Positions 1 through 12,239 of a DNA stretch of 64,000 bases are shown piece by piece. This stretch comes from Plantago major. Lineage: Eukaryota > Streptophyta > Magnoliopsida > Lamiales > Plantaginaceae. A model generated the notes under the pieces. That model did not search any database. It was not told the DNA's origin and saw only the letters and a list, made by a program, of their open reading frames with translations. The stretch spans positions 30,429,167 to 30,493,166 of the forward strand of contig CM048842.1 of the NCBI GenBank assembly GCA_026545765.1, written 5' to 3'. The translations under genes and the position numbers were made by a program. Position 1 is the first letter of the stretch, and each line of letters opens with the position of its first letter.

Positions 1-1057
1 AGTGCAAGTGTATCAGTCGGTGTTTTCACAACACCAGTTGACTGCACTTTATATTGCACTTTAGTTCTTGTATTTTATATATTTTGCCTTTATTCACCTT
101 AATTGGATTCCATGGTTTTGAACTATATTGTGCAGGTTCGAAATCAACTAAGGATATCAAGGTGAAAGGCAAGCTAGGGCAAATACTTTGGAATATGGAA
201 AGCAAATATACAAAGAAGGATATTTCCTTATTGAAAAGAGAGTTTAGGAAAAGATCTTTTAGAAGATCTCCTATTTCTATCAAGTCAAAATTTGAAGCAA
301 TGATCATGTAATACTATATAATAGGCCAGAAGTTAGTTCATTGAGTAGGTGAGTTTAAAGCAGCAGTCCGAGTGTATTCACAATTCCTCACGTATTCCAC
401 AATTTTCTAAGCTTTGTCTAGTTTTCTACTCGATAGGTTCTTGTTAGAATACTAGATTAGGATTGGTAGTTCGATTCATATGCTTAGTTGTTTTAGATTC
501 ACAACATAATCACTCGATTAAGTTGTGAGTTCATATTGTAATATGTTATTACAATATAGTGGATTTTTCGCCTTGAGTCTTAGTGGGTAATAATATATTA
601 ACCCACTAGAAACTTACTTTGCAGTTCTTATTTTCCGATGTGATCTTAAGTCTTTCAGTAGATTAGTTTGTGTGTTAGTGTGTTAATTGTTCTAGTTAAT
701 ACACTATTTAATTTAGCATATGGAAGACACTATGTAATAGTGTTCTTAGGTGTACTGATCTACTCATAGCATACTGCTTAGTATAAGTTTCATTGTAGTA
801 GAGTTTTTGTGTTGTGACTATATGAGTCATCACTGGTTGTTCCAGTATTTTGCACACACTACCTGATTTTTGTTGTGCTTAATTGTTTATTTATTTGAGT
901 TTTGTTATAAGCGGGTTAAGTGTTTTGAAGATATCTAGAAATTGTTTTGTCATGTCTGATCCAATGTATCGGAGACACTAAGTCATAGTCTTCTTTGAAA
1001 TATTGGATACACAGGTCCATTAAGTATCAAATCCCGGTCCATAGATTTTCACACTAT
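1..1057. other. Unassigned AT-rich sequence
   Basis: No gene or known element is recognised here. An 85-codon open frame (54-311, plus strand) ends in a Lys/Arg-rich tail and is preceded at about 130-136 by a TTGTGCAG that could be a splice acceptor, but I see no domain. The rest is T-rich and stop-rich in all frames. It could be the tail of a degenerate retroelement or an untranslated region. Confidence 0.3.
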
Positions 1058-1731
1058 GGCTCTATTTAATACTATCTCCAGGAGTTTCTTTGACCATTGA
1101 CTAAGAAAAAGTTCGTTACATGAACGTGTAGCTTTTTAAATCAGTTAGCTGATCAGTTAGCTGGTTGAAAATCTAACCAAGTTAGCTTTTTTCTTTTAAA
1201 AAACTCCTTCTTATCTTTTTATTCCACGAATCTCCCTGACCTAAAAAAATAAAATAGAAAAATCAATCGTTATTATATTTGTCTCTCTTTAATTCATCCG
1301 CCTTTCATTGAAATGCACACATATTGTACACTATACATCCATTATCGATTTTTTTCTTATTAAGTTAAATGCTCAAGAATATTTCTTTCAACTTCTGATA
1401 TTTTTTAATGACGTTATTAAAGTTGATGTGAAAAGTACATTGAATATATATTTGAATAATTAGACAAAAAATGTGATGTTCTATTATTTAAAAAAATATA
1501 GACTAATAATACGATGAGAAAGTTAAGACAAAATAAAAATAAAAGTAATGTCCGTTTATGTCATTTTACAAAATACCAACTAGTTTATCAGCTAATTTGC
1601 TAAACACCTATATTAAAATCGGTTAGCCTATCAGCTAGTTTATCATCTACATAATCAGGTACCTAATATAACTACCAGCTAGTTAATCAGCTACAAGCTA
1701 GCTTTTTCAGCTAGTTTTACTAAACAGAGCC
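1058..1731. mobile_element. Possible Tourist-like MITE
   Basis: The left edge reads GGCTCTATTTAATA and the right edge, reverse-complemented, reads GGCTCTGTTTAGTA. TAT lies directly outside both ends (1055-1057 and 1732-1734), which fits the 3-bp duplication of PIF/Harbinger-type elements. Both ends also hold clusters of AGCTRGTT and TTAGCTGATCAG-like motifs. Further inward the arms align poorly, so this is an old or internally disrupted copy. It could also be two unrelated repeats. Confidence 0.4.
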
Positions 1732-2392
1732 TATATAACAAAGTGATCATGTATATGCACATGCCAAACACACTAAAAACAATGTTGGCAAATAAGCAAG
1801 TAATCATAAACATAGACATCCAACACTTGATGTAAATGATATTATTGATTCCTCCAAAAATACATACACACCTACAATATAACAGTAAGGCTTATTATAA
1901 CTAACTTAGCATTTCTTTCATCTTATTCAACAGTATAACCGTAAGGATATGACATAGTCTTGCATTCATCAATTCAAGATATCAATTTAACAAGTTCAAG
2001 TGCTAATAATTTCATGAACTCGTTTCAATGCCTAGCTAATAAACAAAAAAATTGAGAAAAATCAAACAAACCTATAACGACAGTAGAGTACTCATGTATA
2101 ATTGATTGCGTTCCGACAAATAATGTACGTCGTCCTGCCAACATAAAATGAGGCTCTAATTACTGTATATGTAAGTTAAAAACAATTCAAATAGATATAT
2201 GAAGTACACAAATAAAATTTTACAAAGAGATAAGTTCTTAATTTGTTACCTTGGTCCACATGTGTAAAAAATATGTAAAACTAAACCTGCGTATACTAAG
2301 TAAAACAGACTCGGTAACACTTGTGAATTACTACTTAATAACTCTACATATACAATAATTATTGTTAATGGCTGCAAATTAAGAAAAAAAAT
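1732..2392. other. Intergenic, nothing recognised
   Basis: AT-rich sequence without long open frames, terminal repeats or recognisable domains. It ends where the antisense 3' end of the next LINE begins. Confidence 0.4.
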
Positions 2393-2494
2393 TTTGAGAG
2401 TAAATGACTTCCATTCATTTATCAAACGAGAACAGAGTACAAAAGAGCCTGTGTAATAATAGAACAATGTAAAAAACAAAAAACCTCACAAACA

Positions 2495-5174
2495 CTAAGC
2501 AAGTTCCTCAAAACTAAATGGCAACTCAGTGCTACCACAGACACTAGTATTGCATTCCCCAGCCAATCTATGTGCCACTCCGTTCGTCGTGCGGCGAGCA
2601 CAACTGAAACTCACTGAATCAAATAACGTAACCGGACTCCAACTATACCGTAACCGGACTTGACGCCACGCTAATAGTTTACAAGATGACACGCCCAACT
2701 ATACCAATGCCGCCTCCTCCCAGCCTTAGTTTAATCGATGCATCAAAATTGACTTTGATAGTCCAATTAGTAGGCGCCTCCCAGATGGCATTCGAGCCTA
2801 CCAACATACTGTTCAGATTCCCTGACTTAGAATAAAACATCTCCACTATTTCAATATAGTTTCTTACAAACCGTAGCGTGTCAAGTGGATCTTCACTTTT
2901 TTGTTCATGTACAATCTTATTTCGATTATACCATAAGCTCCAGCAAGAGACGACAAAAAACGCAAAGTCCCTTCCCTCCCTTCTCTCCCTTACACCAGTA
3001 AACAATTCCCAAACATGTTCTCAAAGTACAGCGAAGCAGTAGGAACGTTAGCTAATGCACAGAATTGCCGAGCATAATGACAATCTCGGAATACATGTAT
3101 CACTGACTCAACATTTTCCATACAATCCGGGAAGACATCAATCTCAGAAATGTGTCTACGTACCAGATTAGGGCGAGTAGGCAGAGAATCAGTCAACACA
3201 TGCCAGCAAAAGCGTTTAATCTTACTTGGTACTTGATGTTTCCACAGAAAATTCCAATTGCAAGCGCTATGTGCGCTGATACTTCCTTGGACAGCCTGCT
3301 TCTCTTGAGTTCTCCGTTCCATTGCCAAATAGTAAGCACTACGGACAGTATATTTTCCATGAGCTTAGTGATGCCAAGTTTGTATGTTCGGGCTGCTCCG
3401 ATCTCCCAAACGTATCTTTAAGATTTCATCTATATCTTCCTGCCAGAAAAGATAATCAATAATCGGCATATCCCAACCCATATTAGTATGAAGAAGGACA
3501 GACACTGTTAAAGGGCTAGTATTGTGAAAATTGGGAGTGCGAGGACGTAAAGATACATTTCCAGGAATCCAATTGTCCTCCCACACATCAATAGATTCAC
3601 CATTTCCCACTCGCCAAACCACTCCCTCCTTAACAAGACTAAGGGTAGAATAAATGGAACGCCAAGTGAAGGACACATTACTCTTAAGATCAGCCCTGTG
3701 GATATCAATGTGAGGAAAATATTTTTTCTTTAAGAATGCAGCTCAAAAGGGACGAAGGATTTTCAATAACTCTCCACACTTGTTTCCCAAGAAGGGCCAG
3801 ATTAAAAGCTCCCAAATCTCTAAACCCCAGCCCACCATCCCTCTTACTTTCACAAAGATCTCTCCACTTAAGCCAATTCATACCGTCCTTATCCCCATTA
3901 CCCCACCAAAATTTAGAGATAAGAGACTAAATTTCAGACAACAGAGAGTTGGGGAGTTTGAAACAACTCATCACGTAGGTAGGTATAGATTGCAAAACAG
4001 CTTTAATAAGGACCTCTTTCCCTCCTTTTGATAATAACTTTTCCCCATAAGAATTGATTTTAGTCCACACCTTATCTCTAAGCCAAGCAAAATTTTTCTT
4101 TTTATTTTTTCCCATAGTCGCATACAAACCTAGGTACTTTTCATGTTTTTCGACGACTTGAACATGAATAATACCACACACCCTCTCCTTAACTGCCTCC
4201 TCCGTATTACTACTAAAGACTACAGTGGATTTCTCAAGATTTATTTCCTGCCCCACTCTACTTTTCAAAAATACTCATCAAAGCTATAGCAGCTTGCTCT
4301 GTCGCTTGACAAAACACCAAGGTGTCGTTAGCAAACAACAAATGCGAGGCCGCCGGTGCACAAGAACTTATCCTTACACCATTCACTAACCCACTCTCCT
4401 CTGCCTGGGTAATGAGAGTGCTCAAAGCCTCCGTGCAAAAAAGAAACAGATACGGTGATAAGGGGTTTCCTTGCCGGATTCCCCATCCCGGACTAAAATG
4501 ACAACAAGGGTTATCATTGATGAGAATGTAATAGGAGACAAGTATACATAACATAATAGTTTCTATAATGTGAGAATGAAATCCTAGTCTAAACAACAGT
4601 CTTTCAAGGAAAATCCACTCTACCCGATTGTAGGCTTTACTCATGACTAATTTTAATGCCATTTGCCCCTCCCTTCCCTTGGTTTTCAGGTTAAGATAGT
4701 GATTAACCTCATAGGCTACCAACACATTATCAGTTATTAAAACGTCCAGGGACGAAGGCGGACTGGGTTTCACAGACAATAGTGTTCATAAAAGGCTTCA
4801 ACCTATTCGCTACAGCTTTGGAAGCAATTTTGAAAACGACGTTGCTCAGGCTTATAGGGTCGAAACTGGGTGATGTACTCAGGTGATTTTCACTTCGGAA
4901 TAAGCACTATATGGGTGTAATTTAGATTTGCATCCAAAACGAGATCATTCAGAAAACCAAGAACAGTATTAATAACACTCTAGCCAACAATATTCCAACA
5001 CTTTTGAAAAAGACAATTGACATACCATCGGGACTGGGAGATTTAACCGGAAACATTTCAAAGAGAGAATTTGTTACCTCTTCTGCCGTATAAGGCTTGG
5101 TCAGTTCATGGTTGATGCCCTCGTCCACTTTCGCCACAATAGACTCTAGAACCACATCAATATCAGAAACAAAG
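2495..5174 (-). pseudogene. LINE ORF2 remnant: reverse transcriptase, zf-RVT, RNase H
   Basis: Blocks on the minus strand in 5'-3' order: RT entry with KSPSPDGM (about 5040); RT palm with GIRQGNPLSPYLF (about 4450) and FANDTLVF (about 4330); thumb with KYLGLY and LIKAVLQSIPTYVMSCF (4268-3927); DVWEDNWIPG (about 3590); zf-RVT with WKHQVPSKIKRFCWHVL (about 3220); and RNase H starting VNFDAS (about 2750) and ending NGVAHRLA (about 2570). The catalytic FADD of plant L1 RT is FAND here: the first Asp is Asn at 4327-4329. The blocks sit in different frames with stops between them, so no active enzyme is encoded. The family role is target-primed reverse transcription. Confidence 0.88.
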
Positions 5175-5188
5175 CACAACAAAAAAAT

Positions 5189-5226
5189 CACTGTTTAGCG
5201 ACGGATTTATCCGTCGCTAAACAGTG
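5189..5226. repeat. Perfect 38-bp inverted repeat in CACTA subterminal region
   Basis: Two 18-base arms (CACTGTTTAGCGACGGAT and its exact complement) are separated by TT. The arms contain the subterminal transposase-binding type motif GCGACGGAT in head-to-head orientation. Further copies lie at about 5235-5370 and 5945-6170. Confidence 0.9.
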
Positions 5227-5689
5227 AGCGATCCGTAGCGACGGATAATAAGCCTGTCTCTATTTTGGTCATCTCTAGCCATTTAGCGATGGATAATTTA
5301 TCCGTCGCTATTTAATGACGGATTTAGCGATGGATAAATCTGTTGACCAAGGCGTTATTAGAGACGGTATCCGTCGCTAATTATGTATTTTTTATTTTAT
5401 TTTTTTATTTTTAATCTACAAAATTATCGCGCGATAAACCGACAATAATACAATAAATCGACAATTTTATACGAATATATAATAAATTGACAATTTTATA
5501 CAATATTCAATCTCCAATATTCAATAATAAAAAGGAAATTATACAACATTAATAAGAAACAATGAAAAAATATAGATCTTCAATGCTCTTGATCGATCTT
5601 CACGAATTTCAACGGATCTTGACGAATCGGACGAGATCTTGGACGGTGTGAGGAAGGCAGTGGTGGATGGACGAAATCTGGACAGTGGT

Positions 5690-5925
5690 GGACGGAGGCA
5701 GTGGTGGTGGTGGAGGCAGTGGGAGCTGGAGTTGGGTGGTGTGGTGGTGGTGGCGTGGTGGCAGTGCGGTGGATGGGAGGTGGAGTATGGTGGTGTGGTG
5801 GTGGAGATCGTGGTGGTGGAAGGGAGGTGGTGGTGGTGGAGTACGGTGGTGTGGTGGTGGAGGCAGTGGTGGCGTGGTGGTGGAAGGGTGGTGGTGGAAG
5901 AAGAGTGGTGGTGGGAGGAAGAAGA
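5690..5925 (+). repeat. TGG/GGA-rich low-complexity tract
   Basis: About 235 bases made almost entirely of GTGGTGG and GGAGG words on the plus strand. All frames are open on both strands (Gly/Trp/Val-rich one way, Pro/His-rich the other), which is a property of the repeat and not evidence of a gene. The many GG doublets could form two-tetrad G-quadruplexes. Confidence 0.85.
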
Positions 5926-6191
5926 GAGAAAAGAGATGAGTGTGGGTTTTAGCGACAGATAGGTTCATCCGTCGCTATTTAGAGACGGATAAACCTATCC
6001 GTCGCTAAAACCTTTTTCTTTGTTTTTTTTCCTTGTTATTTGGTCAACGAAATAAGCGACATATAGGGCCTATCTGTCGCTAAATAGTGACGGATTAGCG
6101 ATGGATTGAGCAAAATCGCTCAATCTGTCGCTTATCAATGCCGTTTCGTTGCTAAAATCCGTCGCTATTTGGTAGTTTTCTTGTAGTGAAG

Positions 6192-6895
6192 GCATTATTG
6201 GAAGTAAAAACCCCTCTAAAAGTAGTTCACTGCAATCTCACCAATAGTCGTATCAGAAGAATGATGATTCACACATTCTCTTCTCAAAGCACGGGCATTA
6301 AAGAATCGAGTGTTCTTATCCCCATCCGCCATCCAATGCACCTTTGATCTCTGCTGCCACATAGTATTCTCCCTTATCAGCAAACCTCCAAGTCCTTCTT
6401 TAACTCCAATTCTCTCTGTTTACTTGCCGGTGAAATTTCCCTTTCTGTAACCTGTCAATTTCTGTTCTTAGCCGACTTATTTCTTTCTTGACACTTCCAA
6501 ACTGATGTCGACTCCAATTCAATAAACCCACTTTGCAATTTTCCAGGCTAATCCCACAGTCGAATCCAAATTCTGATCGATTACCTTCCTGCATACATCA
6601 TGTTGAAGACACATCGCTTCGAAACGGAATCGACGCTGATTTTTCTTCCCACCGCGTCAACTTTCATCAAGAATTAGTTGAATTGGTATGTGGTCAGAAT
6701 AGTTTGCGTGCAGATGGACGATTTTTGCATTTGGGAAGTTTTGTAGCCAAGAAGAATTCGCTTACTGCTCTGTCTAGTCTTAAGCGAAATGGTGCTTGGG
6801 CCATCTCTTCTATCAGTCCAAGTGTACTTATGCACCCCAAGTCAGAAGGTGGGACTACCGACCTGTCGCTCCAAAACTAAATCCTTTTGCGCCAC
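6192..6895 (-). pseudogene. LINE ORF2 remnant: endonuclease end and linker
   Basis: On the minus strand the segment begins in the endonuclease with LHANYSDHIPIQLIL (about 6680-6720), the conserved SDH motif near the C-terminus of AP-endonuclease domains. It continues through the linker with NCKVGLLNWSRHQFGSVKKE (about 6490-6540) and reaches WMADGDKNTRFFNARA (about 6290-6340). It is the direct upstream continuation of the LINE blocks below 5174. Frames change between blocks, so it is not translatable. Confidence 0.85.
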
Positions 6896-7255
6896 CAACC
6901 ATTTATCATCTCTCATACTCACGTCAAGATGATGCCTACTTTAAATCTCAAAATACATACGATTAACTCAAATGTGGTACAATCAGAGCAACTAAAATCC
7001 CCAATACAAGATACAACATATCGTAACCTCGAAAACAGTACAAATCCTCAAAGTACAAACTAAATCCTCAAATTTACAATTAATCCAATAAACAACCACG
7101 GTTGAAAACCTCCAATGCTCTAACCCGCTTTACTCCAACGAAAATCTCATCCAAGTCGCAATCACACACAATGATACATATATATATATAGACACTAACA
7201 GACAATCACGTATCGGAACGATAACAAAACACTTTCACATATCGTGAGTATACCA
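6896..7255. other. Intergenic, nothing recognised
   Basis: AT-rich, with a short (TA)n at about 7170-7183 and no supported coding sequence. It lies between the truncated LINE and the gypsy element, and its right edge supplies the target site ACCGC. Confidence 0.4.
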
Positions 7256-7260
7256 ACCGC

Positions 7261-8661
7261 TGATGTGCTCAAATTGATACTTAGTAAACAAGTAGCAAGC
7301 AGTTATTGTAGAATAAATAAGCTAACCACGAAGTCGTTCGCTAAGGAACCAATTAGGCAACCGGAACGATTGAAATCCAACAGTACTTGTGAAACGAGTT
7401 GATTTGTTTGTGTTCTAGTACTTCTAATAACTAGAAAAGAGAAAATGCAATGTAGTTGTTTGTAACAATGAGATAGAGAGGACACAGTAGTTACGATCAA
7501 GCAATGCTAATTCGCTCTAGGGATACGTTCATATTTGTCACACGGTCGGTGTACAGAAAACCATCAATTCAACCTTTACCAAATGCGTTTGAAGATATTT
7601 GAACTAGAGTAATCGTGGGTCGTCAATCCACGATCCTTAACCAAACGTTTTAGAAAATCTTTGAACGAGTATTGAATCGAATGGTTTTTACGAAGATCTT
7701 TGAACGAGCCTAACCTATATGAACGATTTGAAACCCTTGATGCGAATACGCAAAGCTATCACGCAACTACCATGTCCGGAGCGATTTAGCTACTCATAAT
7801 CAAAGCAAGGATGAAAGAATACGAGATATTGCTCATGATAAACACAAACAAAATGATAATTGCATGCAAGCTCATACAATTCGGAAAATAGAGTAAGAAC
7901 GAATTGAATAAGATTAAACGATAGAGATTTACCACAGTATTCAGGGATTCGATATCAATCCTTCGATGAATAGTCAAAATCAAGCTCCAAAGATCAATCA
8001 ATCAATGTCAAAACCTAGTTCTAGGAGATTTTTCTATGAAAAAATCGAGTATATGAAGTTATGGCAAAGGAAGAACTAATTCTAACCTAAAAAGGAGTTT
8101 TTCTGCCGAATCTGTGAAGTTATCGCAAATCTCGCCGCGGCGAGGAAAATAGCTCGCCGCGGCGAGACACTGTTTACCTTCCAAATTGCTCTCACAAAAT
8201 CTCGCCGCGGCGAGAATGTCATTCGCCGCAGCGAGCTTAAAACTTCTGTAACGTTTGCTCCAGAGAGAATATGGCCATGCTTCCAAAACGAACGTTGTAG
8301 CCCTTTGAATTATCTTTCTGTGGCCATCGGGTTAAGGTCAATCGGACATCATATGAGAGAGTTATTGCCAAAATGGCCAGACTGCTCCGTAAAACTTCAC
8401 TTTTGCAAGCTTCGCTAAAACGGCTCTCAAATCTTCGTCCGAACTCCAAATCCACTTCCGTTTTCACCCCGTTAATCTACATTCAAATATCTAGAACCAA
8501 AGTTTTCACTTCGATTTTCACCTTCGGGACACAAAAATCCTACAAAACACAAACAAGAAACCAAACATAAAAACGCACTAAAATAATATAACACTAAGGT
8601 CAAAGACTAACAAAAGACGATTAAAAAGGATCAAATGAGACGTTAGAATATTGTCTCATCA
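7261..8661 (-). repeat. 3' LTR of the gypsy element
   Basis: 1,401 bp, closely matching 13192-14595 along its whole length. It contains three perfect copies and one variant of the 14-bp palindrome CTCGCCGCGGCGAG (8131-8144, 8153-8166, 8201-8214, variant 8222-8235). The element is transcribed on the minus strand, so this is the downstream LTR. Confidence 0.9.
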
Positions 8662-9725
8662 AAATCCCCAAACCGAACCTTTGCTCGTCCTCGAGCAAAC
8701 AAACAACCTAAACACTCTAGACTCTAGCCACGTAGACAAATATAAGAGTTACAAACCCAAGTAATCGAATCTACCATTGAAAGCATCAAGTCCACCAAAT
8801 GCAAATGTTTTGTTCTCAAGTAACCTTGGCAGAAAAATGCACAGATAATCCCAAAAAACCGTTTCTCAAGCAAATAACTCTTAAGTCCAGCACGCTAGTC
8901 CCTCATAGGAATAATATGCAATCTCTACTCTCTTGGGAAGTTTCCAATAGGGTTATTCGCTCAAAAAGTAAACTGGAAAAGTGACTCGCATCACAAAAAA
9001 TGCCTAGACTATCTTATGCTAATGTACTCAAATCAAATGGATCAGAAGGGACTTTTTCAAAAAAGACTTATAACAAAAGTTCAAGACCTGTGATGTTCCC
9101 TTTTTCACTTGCAATCAAATATAAACCATTATTGCACTGTATTCAATGCATGGCCTCATTGGGCTCTTTTATCTCAATTTTTTGACGGGTGTCTGTTTCA
9201 CCGAAAGTCCGCACTTTTGTGCGTGTCAGTTTGGTATACATGCCATCAACCTTCACGGTCATATAGCTTTAAGGGCCATGCCGGTATATAGGTAGTATCT
9301 GAAACATACCCAACACGACAGACGGTGATCAACTAAGACCATAGATCCACCCCGAGATTAAATTCGCATACTTTGAAACAAAGAATGCACTCAAACACAA
9401 TCAAGCATATAAAGCTCAAAAATTAGTCGTAAACATGTAAGTAACTCTTCCCCAAACCTGTTCTTTAGAACGGGGTTTAAAAGTTAGAGAACTCAGAATT
9501 AAAAGCATGACATTCGTCATCCCCAAATAAAATGAGTACACATAAGTATGAAAAGGCGCAAGTAATTCGTAAAAAAAAAACTTGCACATCCTAGGAATCA
9601 CACAATACAAATGCCGGTACAATAGTTTTTCATCGGCTCAGGCTTCTCACGGCTTTTGGACTAAAGGACTGGACAGACTAGCTATTTGCAAGAGAAACAG
9701 ACCTTAAGGAATTAACAATGCACTA

Positions 9726-10905
9726 TGATGTGCTCAAATTACTACTTAGAAAACAAGTAGAAAGCAGTTGTTGTAGACAGACAATGCTAACCACAAAATC
9801 GTTCGCTAAGGAACCAATTAAGCTACCAAGCAGTTGAAAGCAAATAGTCACTTAAGGAAGCAGCTTGATTTGTTTGGTTTTGATTACTTCTAATAACTAG
9901 AAAACAGAAAAGCAGAGAAAAGGTTTTTAACAATGAGAGAAGAGAACACAACAGTTATGATCGAGTAATGCTAATCCGCTCTAGGGAAATCGCTCATACT
10001 TGTCACACGGTCAGTGTACTTAAAACAATCAATCCAATTCAACCAAACGCTATTTGTAAATCTTTGAACCAGAGTAATCGTGGGTCGTTAATCCACGATC
10101 CTTAACCAAAACGTTTTAGAGAATCTTTGAACTAGCTTATTGGATTGAAAGGCTTTTACGAAGATATTTGAACGAGCCTAACCTATATGAACTAATCCTA
10201 ACCCTATAAGCGAATATGCAATTACCGTCACATCACTACCGTGTCCGGAGTGGTTTAGCTACTCATAACAGATAATTGCATACAGAGATTCATGGTAATG
10301 ATCATACGAAACATAGATAATAAATTCGCATGCAATAACCTACAATTCAATTGATAAAGGTAAAGAACGAATTGTAAAGAACAAAGCAATGGAGAAATCA
10401 ATACCAATAATCTTGATGAATAAAATCAATGAATAACCAAGCTCCAAAGATGTCCAATGTCAATGCTGAATCTAGGAGCTTTTTCTAAAAACTAGGTTAA
10501 AAGAAGTATGAAAAAGTATTACTCATTCTAAGCTAATACGGAAAAACGAATTCTGGGGGCCGACGCTCGCCGCGGCGAGTCTTCTTTATCTCAATAGATA
10601 TCCGGCTCATAAAATCTCGCTGCGGCGAGCCTCTCAACAGCTCCAACCTCTAGCTCAGAAATCTCGCCAAGGGAAGGATACCGCCAAGCGATCTCAACTT
10701 TGCGTAATTCCAGCGCCAGAAATCTACTGCCATGAGCCATGTTAATCAGCTTGCCCTTATTTTGGCTCAAAATCATCGATTTCTGCAAAACAACATCAAA
10801 ATACCAAAGCATAAAAACGTACAAGAAACACTAGAAAACAATAACCAAAGACTAACAAAGACCGCTAAAAAGAACCAAATGAGACTCTAAATTATAGTCT
10901 CATCA
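9726..10905. mobile_element. Solo LTR of a related gypsy family, nested
   Basis: Starts TGATGTGCTCAAATT and ends GTCTCATCA like the flanking LTRs, but is clearly diverged and shorter (1,180 bp). CACTA lies directly on both sides (9721-9725 and 10906-10910), a perfect 5-bp target duplication. It is therefore an independent insertion into the gypsy element's internal region, reduced to one LTR by the usual LTR-LTR recombination. It carries two of the GC palindromes (10566-10579 and 10616-10629). Confidence 0.88.
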
Positions 10906-11192
10906 CACTAGGCTACTTCCAGTTACATATCAAACAAAACAAAGGCATTAAGTGGATTTACCACTCACAATAGATACTCAAAACTTGGAAAAATAACACG
11001 GACACACGAAAGACTCACGAAAATATGAAAAAACACATAGAAACACAGGCAAGAAACTGAAGAGCCTACATTCCCTCCCCAAACCGAAACTCAAGCATGT
11101 CCTCAAGCTAAGAGTGGAAAGATAAAAGGGATCGAAAGTGTATGGCCTGTGAAGTACAATTTATAGTCATGTACTAGACTCTTCCGTGTTAG

Positions 11193-11580
11193 CTAACGGG
11201 TACTCTGGAGGTTCTTGGCTCCTCCGGTTGGTGCAGCTCTTATTCGTCCTTGTTGATAAGTATGTATATACAAGGGTCCTGTGTGCGCCCCAATATAGTT
11301 CCTGGTGTCAACCCGCAGGGGTGAGTATGGTGTAGTGGTGGCTTGCAACTCACGTTGCTTGACATGTACTTCTATAGTGCAGGTACGAGCGTGGAGGTTG
11401 ACAATCATGCGAGTGGTTTTGATGAACGGTCGCCCAAGTAGCAACATATCCTTCTCCTCCTTTCCTTTAACCCGTGTCGACTCCACAACCATGAAATCGG
11501 CCATAAAAGTGTCCCCATCCAGCGTAACCGGAACATCCTCAATCACACCCATGCACCTACTTCGCTCCATCGCCATCGTG
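11193..11580 (-). pseudogene. Gypsy retropepsin-like protease region
   Basis: The minus-strand frame contains GVIEDVPVTLDGDTFMADF, followed by LLLGRPFIKTTRMIVNL. The pattern IEDV..VDGxxFxxDF...LGRPF is characteristic of Athila/Tat gypsy aspartic proteases, which process the Gag-Pol polyprotein. It lies downstream of the gag remnant and upstream of the non-coding 3' region. I see no polymerase sequence following it. Treated as fossil sequence. Confidence 0.75.
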
Positions 11581-12239
11581 ATTTAAGCATTTCCGTGGTT
11601 CCAAACCCTTCAAATCCAAATCCTCATAGGTCGCAAAGGTCATCGATTAATCACCGCTCAGATTCACGATGCCGCCACCTTGGAAGAATTTCCTATCCCA
11701 ACCACCAAATCAAAGCTATCGGCATCACTGATGCTCTTATCTGTTGCTGGAATCACCCTAGCGGTGGGGCTTACCTCAAGGACGGCCAGTTTTGCACTCG
11801 CCTCCTCTACTTGAGTCGCAATACTAGTGTGGCTACCTCTTTTTCATGTAACCCGACTCTCACTTCTACCGGCTTCTCAAGTGCGGTGTAGCTACTCAAC
11901 TACCTCCTGTCTTAACTCGCCACCGTGTTCTCGAGCTAGCAAGTGCAGTAGCAAACAGATTTCACCTTTACTAGCTCATCGAATGTCACCTCAATGCTAA
12001 AGCTCATGGGTTTCGCGATCGCAGAACTTAACCTTCTCTTTCTTTGAAATCGACCAACTAGATCCCCAAAGTCTTCTAATCGCATCTCGCTCAATGCTGT
12101 TGAACCGCTGATCATTCCTGCGCTGATTTTCATGTGCTTCGGCCCAGAACCTCTCGGAACGCTCCATGTGGTCCCTGATTGCCTGATCAGGACTTCCCGG
12201 CACTTTTGTAATCTGAACCCGAACTGGCTGAGCTAGAAC

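Larger units (their letters stand above)
5175..6188. mobile_element. Non-autonomous CACTA (En/Spm) element with TSD AAG
   Basis: The right terminus reverse-complemented reads CACTACAAGAAAACTACC. The left terminus is a degenerate version, CACAACAAAAAAATCACTG. AAG flanks both ends (5172-5174 and 6189-6191), the 3-bp duplication expected of CACTA elements. Both ends carry repeated GCGACGGAT/ATCCGTCGC subterminal motifs, the type of array bound by the TNPA-class protein in this superfamily (family knowledge). The centre is a G-rich TGG-repeat tract and encodes no transposase, so movement would depend on an autonomous relative. The 53191-57665 element shares the subterminal motif and is a plausible relative. 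Confidence 0.9.
2393..6895 (-). mobile_element. L1-type LINE, 5'-truncated, split by a CACTA element
   Basis: Read on the minus strand, the order is the end of the AP endonuclease, linker, reverse transcriptase, zf-RVT domain and RNase H, the order of plant L1 ORF2. The 5' end stops inside the endonuclease at about 6895, as expected of 5'-truncated LINE insertions. The 3' end lies near 2393, with only a weak A-rich tail. The CACTA element at 5175-6188 interrupts the reverse transcriptase; LINE homology resumes on both sides directly outside its AAG target duplication, so the LINE is the older insertion. The reading frame is broken many times and the copy is dead. Confidence 0.9.

Noticed and set aside
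5609-5968. Long open frames, Gly/Trp-rich on plus and Pro/His-rich on minus
   Set aside because: They are products of the TGG repeat tract inside the CACTA element; all frames are open for compositional reasons and no start or domain supports a gene.
6533-6880. 115-codon open frame on the plus strand
   Set aside because: It is antisense to the LINE endonuclease C-terminus, which has a recognisable SDH motif on the minus strand.
9726-10905. This LTR as the 3' LTR of the gypsy element ending at 14595
   Set aside because: It is clearly more diverged than 7261-8661, and CACTA flanks it on both sides as its own target duplication, while ACCGC pairs the outer two LTRs.
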